Shown piece after piece: positions 15,356 through 23,121 of a stretch of 33,243 nucleotides of DNA. The notes under the pieces were generated by a model. That model did not search any database and was not told the DNA's origin. It saw only the letters and a program-made list of their open reading frames with translations. The position numbers and the translations under genes were made by a program. Origin of the DNA: Terrimonas pollutisoli (GTDB lineage Bacteria > Bacteroidota > Bacteroidia > Chitinophagales > Chitinophagaceae). Positions within the stretch are counted from its first letter, which is position 1. The number at the start of each line of letters is the position of its first letter. The DNA lies in the NCBI RefSeq assembly GCF_029360765.1, contig NZ_JARKNA010000030.1, positions 1 to 33,243 of the forward strand, read 5' to 3'.

Positions 15356-15876
15356 AATATAAATGTTAGGTCAACAAAGCTAAGGCCATGTATGTATTAA
15401 AGCTAATAGAAAAGCTTTAAAAGAAATAGCTAAAGCGATTAGTGTTATAAATATGCCTATTTGTGGCATAATTTAAAATCAGTAAAAGAGGCCTAAGTAT
15501 TTTTCACAATTTACGCTGTGGTTGAAAAAAGATATGGATAATGAGCAGAGACGTGATTTTGAGGAACTTATTGAATAAAGATTACTTGGTTTGCAGATAA
15601 GTCGGTATTACCAAAAACTGAGCTCGACAATATCTATTAGAGCTGACGTAAATAATTGGTAATTGAATTGAGCGACGGGCAAGCCATAACGAAAACAATC
15701 CCAGCTAATGGTTATGACTCCACAATCAAATAGTTTTCAAAATAAATTGGGAATCACGAAGTACAAATTAAAGCAAAAGACTCATCGTTTAGGCAGGCCA
15801 AGAAATAATCTTTTTTGTTGGAAACTATAGAAATCAGGTTCCTTTTGTTAGATTTGACGCTTTAGTCCAAAATAAA
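15356..15876. other. Non-coding stretch before the defence operon
   Basis: No intact gene is visible in these 521 bases. The frame 15486-15578 (+) is open after a stop and would encode 30 residues ending KKDMDNEQRRDFEELIE. It looks coding-like and may be the 3' remnant of a deleted gene. Short hairpins occur at 15398-15419 (TAAAGCT/AGCTTTA) and around 15453-15470 (ATGCC/GGCAT). The regulator promoter lies at the right end. The stretch looks like decayed island DNA. Confidence 0.4.
15849..15871 (+). promoter_or_regulatory. candidate promoter and operator of the defence operon
   Basis: TAGATTTG (15849-15856) matches TAnnTTTG exactly and would start transcription near 15863, 14 bases before the regulator ATG. 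The -33 box is poor. An imperfect palindrome overlaps it: TTTGAC (15853-15858) and GTCCAAA (15865-15871) around GCTTTA. This is the position expected for autoregulation by a controller-type XRE protein. No equally good -7 match occurs in front of the five following genes. Confidence 0.4.
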
Positions 15877-16167
15877 ATGCCAAACACTTGGAGTCGTGAA
15901 TTCGGAGCTTTGATTAACAGCCAGCGTAAACTGAAGAAAATGCCTTTGCGGAAAGTAGCTGCCATAATGGATATTGATACTTCTACCTTGAGTAAAATTG
16001 AAAAGGGAGAACGTCCGGCAAATTTTAAAATGATACCGGTGATTGCGGAGCTTTTTGGATTGGACTTTAAAGAACTGCAGATTCGATACTTGAGCCAAAA
16101 GCTAAATGATGAATTCGGAAACGAACCATTTTTTAATGAAACGATTCTTATGATGACAAATAAATAA
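15877..16167 (+). CDS. XRE-family helix-turn-helix regulator (controller-type)
   Basis: This small 96-residue protein has one HTH_3 domain (about residues 8-66). The supporting segments are REFGALINSQRKLKKMPLRK, VAAIMDIDTSTLSKIEKGER as helix-turn-helix, and IPVIAELFGLDFKEL. The C-terminal 30 residues may dimerise. Size and layout resemble controller (C) proteins of restriction-modification systems, which let the methylase act before the toxic parts are made. It is the first gene of the defence cluster, 35 bases before rmuC, and lies just behind a promoter with a partly palindromic sequence. Its role as controller here is inference from position; the DNA-binding fold is well supported. Confidence 0.85.
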   Translation: MPNTWSREFGALINSQRKLKKMPLRKVAAIMDIDTSTLSKIEKGERPANFKMIPVIAELFGLDFKELQIRYLSQKLNDEFGNEPFFNETILMMTNK

Positions 16168-16202
16168 GGAACATCCGCCACCTCTAAACCGAACTTAACT
16201 TT

Positions 16203-17804
16203 ATGGAAATTCTAATGATTGTAATATGTATACTAATTGCTATTGCAATATTTCTAGTTATTCTATTCCGTCCCAAACCGAGTGATGAAAGAATACTTCT
16301 GTCAGGCAAGATAGATGCACTACACTCAAATATCAACGAAGATTTTAGGGCAAACCGGGAAGAAATTACCGCCATATCAAAAGACAATCGAAGCGAATTA
16401 AATAACACTCTTAAAGATTTCAAATCAGAATTATCACAAACGCTGAGAAACATTACAGAGCAGACTCAGAATGCCCTGAAAGAGGTTAATAATACCCTTA
16501 CCGAAAAGGTCGACTCACTCATTTCGAGGATTGATGAGAATAACAAGTCAAACAGGGAAGCACTTACCGGGAGTCTTAAAGATTTTACATTAGAACAACG
16601 CAATAAATTTGATGAACTTAAGCAAGAGCAGAAAGACCTGACTGAAAAAACAGGAGACCAGTTGGAAAAAATTACTGGCAAGGTTGAGGAGAAGCTAAAC
16701 ACCTTGAATGATCAGGCTAAAACAGACAATAGCCAGCTGAGAGAAGCCCTCGGAAATGCTTTTAAGGGTTTTCAGGAAACCTTTGACAAAAATGTGGCCT
16801 CCTTCAACGAGTTGCAGAAAGAAAAATTTGCGCAGCTTGAAACCCGCCAAAACGATCTTGTAAAAGCAACTGAAACAAAGCTGGAAACCATTCGCACTAC
16901 CGTTGAGGAGAAGCTGGAAAAAACACTGAGTGAACGCCTTGGCCAAAGTTTCGAAACAGTGGGAAAGCAATTGATAGAAGTACAAAAAGGCTTGGGCGAA
17001 ATGCAAACTATTGCCTCCGATGTTGGCGGCTTAAAGAAAGTGTTGAGCAATGTAAAACTGAGAGGAGGCGTTGGCGAAGTGCAACTGGCTATGTTGCTTG
17101 AACAAATATTGGCTCCTTCGCAATACGATGCCAACGTGCGGACGAAGGTGGGAAGCATGGAACCTGTTGAGTTTGCAATCAAACTTCCGGGCAAAAGTGA
17201 AGATGAAAATAGCTTCGTTTACTTACCAATAGATGCTAAGTTTCCCAAAGACGCCTATGAGCATTTAATAACAGCATATGAGAACGCCATTCCTGATGAT
17301 ATAGAAGCTGCTACCAAAAATCTTGAGGCAACCATAAGGAAAATGGCTAGAGACATTCGGGACAAATACATCGACCCGCCTAATACAACTGATTTTGCAA
17401 TTCTTTTCCTTCCTTTTGAAAGTATATATGCTGAGGTAATTAGGCGGAGTGCATTAGTTGATCAATTAAGGGACGAGTTTAAAATAACAGTTGCTGGGCC
17501 AACTACATTAGCGGCACTACTGAATAGTCTTCAAATGGGTTTTAGAACACTGGCTTTACAAAAACGTAGCAGCGAAGTTTGGCAGGTACTAGGAGGAGTT
17601 AAGACAGAATTTGAAAAATTTGGCGGCCTATTAGAGAAAGCACAGAAAAATATTCAAACCGGTTTGGGGCAATTGGAAGATGTGGTGGGAACAAGAACAA
17701 GGGCAATCCAGCGGCAGTTACGTAATGTCGAAACGTTACCAGCAACGGACGAAAAAAATATTTTGCCCGAAATTATGGAAGATGAGTTGGAAACAGGTAC
17801 TTAG
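16203..17804 (+). CDS. rmuC: RmuC-family DNA recombination protein
   Basis: The protein has 533 residues. One N-terminal membrane segment (about 2-22, MIVICILIAIAIFLVILF) is followed by a long coiled coil (about 35-280, many E/K/N/Q heptads). The RmuC domain (about 285-500) starts at GGLKKVLSNVKLRGGVGEVQL and contains PIDAKFP (about 342-348) with a D-x-K pair typical of a restriction-like nuclease core. In E. coli, RmuC limits recombination at inverted repeats. The family is often found inside defence islands, where its function is not settled. Here it sits between the regulator and the helicase on the same strand, which suggests it belongs to the operon. It might instead be a relocated housekeeping gene; a second chromosomal rmuC would argue for a defence role. 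Confidence 0.9.
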   Translation: MEILMIVICILIAIAIFLVILFRPKPSDERILLSGKIDALHSNINEDFRANREEITAISKDNRSELNNTLKDFKSELSQTLRNITEQTQNALKEVNNTLTEKVDSLISRIDENNKSNREALTGSLKDFTLEQRNKFDELKQEQKDLTEKTGDQLEKITGKVEEKLNTLNDQAKTDNSQLREALGNAFKGFQETFDKNVASFNELQKEKFAQLETRQNDLVKATETKLETIRTTVEEKLEKTLSERLGQSFETVGKQLIEVQKGLGEMQTIASDVGGLKKVLSNVKLRGGVGEVQLAMLLEQILAPSQYDANVRTKVGSMEPVEFAIKLPGKSEDENSFVYLPIDAKFPKDAYEHLITAYENAIPDDIEAATKNLEATIRKMARDIRDKYIDPPNTTDFAILFLPFESIYAEVIRRSALVDQLRDEFKITVAGPTTLAALLNSLQMGFRTLALQKRSSEVWQVLGGVKTEFEKFGGLLEKAQKNIQTGLGQLEDVVGTRTRAIQRQLRNVETLPATDEKNILPEIMEDELETGT

Positions 17805-17860
17805 GTGGCCGATTTCAAGCAACGGACTACAGTACAGTGAAATACTAAAATAACATCAAC

Positions 17861-20800
17861 ATGGACGCATTTATTACTCATGACAATATTGTAACCAATT
17901 ATAGAAATTATCTCAATTCGTTTTTATCAATTGACGATAAGAGAATACAGGAAGAGGTAAAGAAATCATTTGAGAGTGATGGCTTTATCCCAGAGCCTTT
18001 GGTGCAATTCAATCCCGCATACCGAACCGATCAATCATTAAACGACCTGGTGAAGGAAGGTGTTGTAAATTCAAATTTGCCAAAAGTATTCGGGGAGTAT
18101 AACCTATACAATCATCAGGTGGAGGCATTAAGAACCGGCCTTGCCAACAAAGGATTTGTCGTAACATCGGGTACGGGGTCAGGTAAGTCGCTTACATATC
18201 TTGCTACTATATTTAATTATATTTTTAATAAGGGAATAGGAAATCACAAAGGCGTGAAAGCCATCTTGGTCTATCCTATGAATGCCCTCATTAACTCGCA
18301 GGAAGAAGAAATTAAAAAGTATGAAATTAATTACCTGGAATCATTTCTTCCATCAGGATCAATCAAAGAAAAGAAAAAAAAGACCCTGGATCAAATACTA
18401 ACCGAGCTCTATGCAATAACCACTGTTAGATTTCCTGTTTCTTATGCCAAATATACTGGCCAGGAAAAACAAGATTTTCGGGATAAAGTAAAAATGTATG
18501 AACCCGATATAATCCTGACCAACTACATGATGTTGGAATTGATTATGACCAGATCTTCTGAAGCATGGCTTAGGGATTCTATAAAGAGTAGTTTGGGGTT
18601 TCTGGTATTCGACGAATTGCACACCTATAAAGGAAGGCAAGGTTCGGATGTAAGCATGCTTATTCGAAGAATTAAGAATCATTGCACTCAACCACTTGTA
18701 TGTATTGGCACTTCCGCAACTATGGCGTCAAAAGGAACACCGGATGAAAAAAAACAAGCTGTTGCAGAAGTGGCAAGCAAAATATTCGGCGATTCTTTTC
18801 AAAGCAGTCAAATTGTAGATGAGCAATTAAGAACCTGTACAAACGGAAAATTGCCAAATGCAATGGAACTAAGGAAAGCTGCCCTGGATGGAATTAACAA
18901 AGAAGCAGACGAAATCGTCTTCGTGAACCATCCTATAAGTAATTGGCTCGAGGTGAAAATTGCTTTGCTGAATAATGATGGGAAATTGGAGCGTGGTATT
19001 CCTCTATCCATTAGTAAAATTGGAGAAAGATTGAAGGCCGAAACTGAAGTCAGCATAAGCCTTGCAAATAACACCATTAAAGATTTGTTACAATGGGCCG
19101 AAAAACTTAATGAAAAAAACAGGCTTGCAGGTTCGAGAAAGAATTTTTTACCATTTCGCTTTCATCAGTTTATATCGCAAACAAGCACAGTTGCAGTAAC
19201 ACTTGAGCCTAGAAGCAGCCGAAGAATAACAATAAAGTCTGGCCGATATATAAAAGATGAACAAGGAGAAAAACTAATATACCCTGTGTTATTCAGCCGC
19301 TATTCCGGTATCGATTTTTTATGCGTGGAAAAAAATACTGCTGAGCAATTGTTGCTTCCCAGGAATCCGGAAACTCCTGTTCAAACTTTCAGTCAAAAGG
19401 AACTATCAGGTGAAAACCTGAATGAAAATAATTTAAGATTTGGTTATTTGATATTAGATGAAGGAGAAGAATTCTGGAATGAGAACCTTCTTGACCTGGC
19501 GCCCGAAAGCTGGCTCAATAATGCGAATAATGCCTTCAGGCCATATTACGAATGGCACATGCCACAACCTGTATATTTTAATTCCGAAGGCAAATATTCC
19601 AAACAACCTATCTATCCCTTAAAAGGCTATTACCTCCCGGTCAAATTGAGGGTTGATCCGACGGCGGGAGTGTTTTATGAAGATTCCAAAACCAATGAGA
19701 ATACAAAATTGACGAGCCTTGGTCATGAGGGTAGAAGTACTGCTACTACCATTCTTTCCTATGGCATCGTAAAATCTTTGTTAGAACAGAAGGAAGAAAT
19801 CGAAAACCAAAAACTCTTAAGTTTTACAGATAACCGCCAGGATGCTGCACTTCAGGCCGGGCATTTCAACGATTTTATAGCGTCCGTACGATTGAGGTCA
19901 GGATTGCACAAAGCCGCTTTAAAAAATGCGGAAGGATTAGAAATCAACAATATCGCAGAAAGGGTACTACAAGAGTTGAAGTTGAAAGAAACTGATTATA
20001 CAAACCCAAATTTTATAAGCAGGGATCCGGATTTCCCAGAACTAGAAAATGAAAAAGCTATTAAAGCCTACGTGCTTATCCGAATTTTTCAGGATCTTAA
20101 GAAAGGATGGCGCTATACCCTACCCAACCTGGAACAAACGGCATTACTTACGATTGAATACAACAGGTTAGACAAACTGGTTGAACTTCATAATCGCTTT
20201 GAGGGAATGATTTTATTGGACAATGCCACTCCGGTAAAACGAAAACATATCCTTACGCAATTACTAAATTATTTCCGAACCAATTTTGCTTTGTATCATC
20301 GGTTCCTGGCAGAAGATTTTGCAGAAACAGAAAATCTGCTTCGTAATAGGCTGGATGAAAATAAACTTTGGTCATTGGACCATAATGAGAAATTGGACCG
20401 GCCTGCTTATATGGTATCAGTTCGCCCTGGCCGAAGTACACAACGAGGTATCTATTTTGCCAGCATGGGTGCCAGGTCGGGTTTCGGGAAATTTCTGAAA
20501 AGAGAATTTTCTGATGCTGAACTAGATTGGTTAAGTCAGGATGATTTCAGGAACTATATCGAAACGCTTTGTGATCTTTTGGTAAACACCGGATTTTTAA
20601 TTAAACATGAGGGGCTACGTGGCGAGAACGGCAATGTTAACGGTTACTTATTGCGCACAGACTGCCTAAGATGGTTCGCGGGTGATGGTGAAACTGTATT
20701 ATTAGACTATACCCGAATTAATGCTTATCGACCTTTAGCTATCGCGCCTAACTATTTTTTCAAAGCATTGTACCAAACCGATTTTCAACAATTCGGAAGG

Positions 20801-23116
20801 GAATTAATCGGGCGTGAGCACACGGGACAGTTAAATTCAGATGATAGAATTCAAAGGGAAGATGAATTCAGAACGGGTAAATTGGCCGGTCTGTATTGTT
20901 CTCCGACAATGGAATTGGGTATTGACATCGCCAACTTGAATATCGTACACATGCGCAATGTTCCTCCTAACCCTGCTAACTATGCCCAACGTAGTGGTCG
21001 TGCCGGGAGAAGTGGACAAACCGCTGTGGTTGTTACTTATTGTTCCGCATGGTCGCCACATGATCAGAATTATTTCAAAGCATCCGATAAAATGGTTGCA
21101 GGTTCGGTGGTTCCGCCCCGGATTGATCTTGTAAATGAAGAGTTGTTGACCGGGCATTTTAATGCCTATATTCTTATGGAGTTGGGCATTAAAGAATTAA
21201 AAGCATCTGTTTCGGTATTACTAGACATTAGCAATGAAAATAACATTATTGTAAAGCAATCCATATTGGATGCTATTAGCAACGGTATTGCTACACAAAG
21301 AAATTATTGGACTACGAACTTTAAAAATATAATAAAGACAATTGAACCGGAATTAAAAAAAGCCTGGTGGTATTCAGATAATTGGTTTGAACAAAAAATA
21401 AACTCTTTCGCTACTAGGTTTGAAACTTCTTTCAAGCGGTGGATTCACTTGTACCGGACAGCCCGTAAAATGATTAATGCCTCACGCGCCATTTTAGATG
21501 ATGTAACCATACGGCAGGACAGTGACATAAAAAGGGATGCTAAAAGGAGGCATAATGCCGGGCTTAAACAGGTAGAGCTTTTATTAAATGATGCAAACAA
21601 AGAAATAGGCAATGAATCGGAGTTTTATGTTTTTCGATATTTAGCAGCAGAAGGTTTTTTGCCAGGCTACAACTTCACCCGCCTCCCGGTACGGACTTTT
21701 GTAGGTCACAAACATTCAGATCAGGGTGAATATATTTCCAGATCACGGGCTGTCGCTTTAAGAGAATTTGCACCGCAAAATGTTTTGTATCATAACGGTA
21801 GCAAATATGAGGTAAATAGAATGAGTATTCTTAATCCTGATGAATTGCAGAGAAGGATAAAAATCTCTAGAGATACCGGCTACGCATTCCTAGACGATGA
21901 AGCGCAGGTAGCCAATAACGACCCAATAACCAAAAATGAATTGAGGGGCGCAAATGTTGAGTTCAAAACCAATCTGATTGAACTCAGTGAAACAGAAGCA
22001 CGCCCGAGGGAACGTATTTCATGTATCGAAGAAGAAAGGTCATCAAAGGGATATGAAATAGAGGAATACTTCCGTTATCCATCAGGCATTGAACACACCA
22101 AAGAGGCAATCATAAAAAATGCAGATACGGAATTACTGAAACTGATATACGGCCAATCGACCGAGCTTATAAAATTAAATCGCAAAACAAGACGGGCAGC
22201 TGATGATCGTGAAGGATTTGCGTTAGATACCCGGAATGGGAAATGGCTCACTCAAAAGGAATTAGAAGATGAAGCTGCATTCAACAACAAAAGAGATGTA
22301 TTACTCTTTGTTCGTGAAACTGCTGACACTCTTTATTTACAGCCTTTAGCCAATTTGCAATTAAGTGCTGCGCAGATTATAAGCCTAAGCTATGCTTTAA
22401 AACGAGCTATTGAAATTCAGTTCCAAGTTGAAGGAAGCGAGATTGGTGTAACTGTAATGGGCAATCCCGAAGCCCCGAATTTATTAATCTACGAAGCGGC
22501 ACAGGGTAGTTTAGGTATTCTATCGCAACTCATTGATGAACCACGTAAGCTGAAAGATCTATTCGACACCGCCTACAGGGCGCTACATTTTGATCCTGAA
22601 ACAAGAACTGAGACAGAATACGGACAAAAATTACCCAGGGCTTCATACGAAGACCTGCTTTCCTATTACAACCAGCGACATCATGATATTCTGGATAGGC
22701 ATAACATTAAAGAAATACTTGAATATCTGATGGATTGCGATGTTTCGCAGGTGAATAATGGAAATGATTACGAACAGCAATACCAGCAGTTGTTGTGCAG
22801 TTATGATAAATCGAGCCATTCAGAATTGCCACTCCTAAAACATCTCTACAAAAACAAACTAGCGTTGCCACACAAGGCGCAGGTAAGAATGGAAGATTTT
22901 TTTATCAGCGTTGACTTTGTGTACAAGAGCGGAAATGGTCCAGTACTGATATTTTGTGATGGATCAGTGCACGATGATGAGCGGGTTAAAAAAGATGATG
23001 AACACAAAAGGGCTTTACTGAAAGATGCCGGGTATGATGTCATTGTCTGGCATTATCTAACGCCACTCGAAGAGCTAATCAATAACAGGAAAGATATTTT
23101 TCGAAAATTAGGATAA
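17861..23116 (+). CDS. DEAD/DEAH helicase with DUF1998-like region and Vsr-like C-terminal nuclease region
   Basis: This very large (1751 residues) superfamily 2 helicase should translocate on or unwind invader DNA. Walker A is TSGTGSGKS (about 100-110), the motif II box is DELH (about 252-255), motif III is GTSATM, and the second RecA domain has LLSFTDNRQDAALQ (about 650), SPTMELGID and QRSGRAGR. Near residue 1545 the run LLIYEAAQGSLGIL matches DUF1998. The last 75 residues look like a Vsr/DUF559-type nuclease: D1685 in SVDFVY, D1700 in IFCDG, H1704. The combination resembles DISARM DrmA plus DrmB in one chain, and also Druantia DruE, which is a helicase-DUF1998 protein of similar size. It ends five bases before the SNF2 gene, so the two are translationally linked. 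Confidence 0.85.
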   Translation: MDAFITHDNIVTNYRNYLNSFLSIDDKRIQEEVKKSFESDGFIPEPLVQFNPAYRTDQSLNDLVKEGVVNSNLPKVFGEYNLYNHQVEALRTGLANKGFVVTSGTGSGKSLTYLATIFNYIFNKGIGNHKGVKAILVYPMNALINSQEEEIKKYEINYLESFLPSGSIKEKKKKTLDQILTELYAITTVRFPVSYAKYTGQEKQDFRDKVKMYEPDIILTNYMMLELIMTRSSEAWLRDSIKSSLGFLVFDELHTYKGRQGSDVSMLIRRIKNHCTQPLVCIGTSATMASKGTPDEKKQAVAEVASKIFGDSFQSSQIVDEQLRTCTNGKLPNAMELRKAALDGINKEADEIVFVNHPISNWLEVKIALLNNDGKLERGIPLSISKIGERLKAETEVSISLANNTIKDLLQWAEKLNEKNRLAGSRKNFLPFRFHQFISQTSTVAVTLEPRSSRRITIKSGRYIKDEQGEKLIYPVLFSRYSGIDFLCVEKNTAEQLLLPRNPETPVQTFSQKELSGENLNENNLRFGYLILDEGEEFWNENLLDLAPESWLNNANNAFRPYYEWHMPQPVYFNSEGKYSKQPIYPLKGYYLPVKLRVDPTAGVFYEDSKTNENTKLTSLGHEGRSTATTILSYGIVKSLLEQKEEIENQKLLSFTDNRQDAALQAGHFNDFIASVRLRSGLHKAALKNAEGLEINNIAERVLQELKLKETDYTNPNFISRDPDFPELENEKAIKAYVLIRIFQDLKKGWRYTLPNLEQTALLTIEYNRLDKLVELHNRFEGMILLDNATPVKRKHILTQLLNYFRTNFALYHRFLAEDFAETENLLRNRLDENKLWSLDHNEKLDRPAYMVSVRPGRSTQRGIYFASMGARSGFGKFLKREFSDAELDWLSQDDFRNYIETLCDLLVNTGFLIKHEGLRGENGNVNGYLLRTDCLRWFAGDGETVLLDYTRINAYRPLAIAPNYFFKALYQTDFQQFGRELIGREHTGQLNSDDRIQREDEFRTGKLAGLYCSPTMELGIDIANLNIVHMRNVPPNPANYAQRSGRAGRSGQTAVVVTYCSAWSPHDQNYFKASDKMVAGSVVPPRIDLVNEELLTGHFNAYILMELGIKELKASVSVLLDISNENNIIVKQSILDAISNGIATQRNYWTTNFKNIIKTIEPELKKAWWYSDNWFEQKINSFATRFETSFKRWIHLYRTARKMINASRAILDDVTIRQDSDIKRDAKRRHNAGLKQVELLLNDANKEIGNESEFYVFRYLAAEGFLPGYNFTRLPVRTFVGHKHSDQGEYISRSRAVALREFAPQNVLYHNGSKYEVNRMSILNPDELQRRIKISRDTGYAFLDDEAQVANNDPITKNELRGANVEFKTNLIELSETEARPRERISCIEEERSSKGYEIEEYFRYPSGIEHTKEAIIKNADTELLKLIYGQSTELIKLNRKTRRAADDREGFALDTRNGKWLTQKELEDEAAFNNKRDVLLFVRETADTLYLQPLANLQLSAAQIISLSYALKRAIEIQFQVEGSEIGVTVMGNPEAPNLLIYEAAQGSLGILSQLIDEPRKLKDLFDTAYRALHFDPETRTETEYGQKLPRASYEDLLSYYNQRHHDILDRHNIKEILEYLMDCDVSQVNNGNDYEQQYQQLLCSYDKSSHSELPLLKHLYKNKLALPHKAQVRMEDFFISVDFVYKSGNGPVLIFCDGSVHDDERVKKDDEHKRALLKDAGYDVIVWHYLTPLEELINNRKDIFRKLG

Positions 23117-23121
23117 TAATT

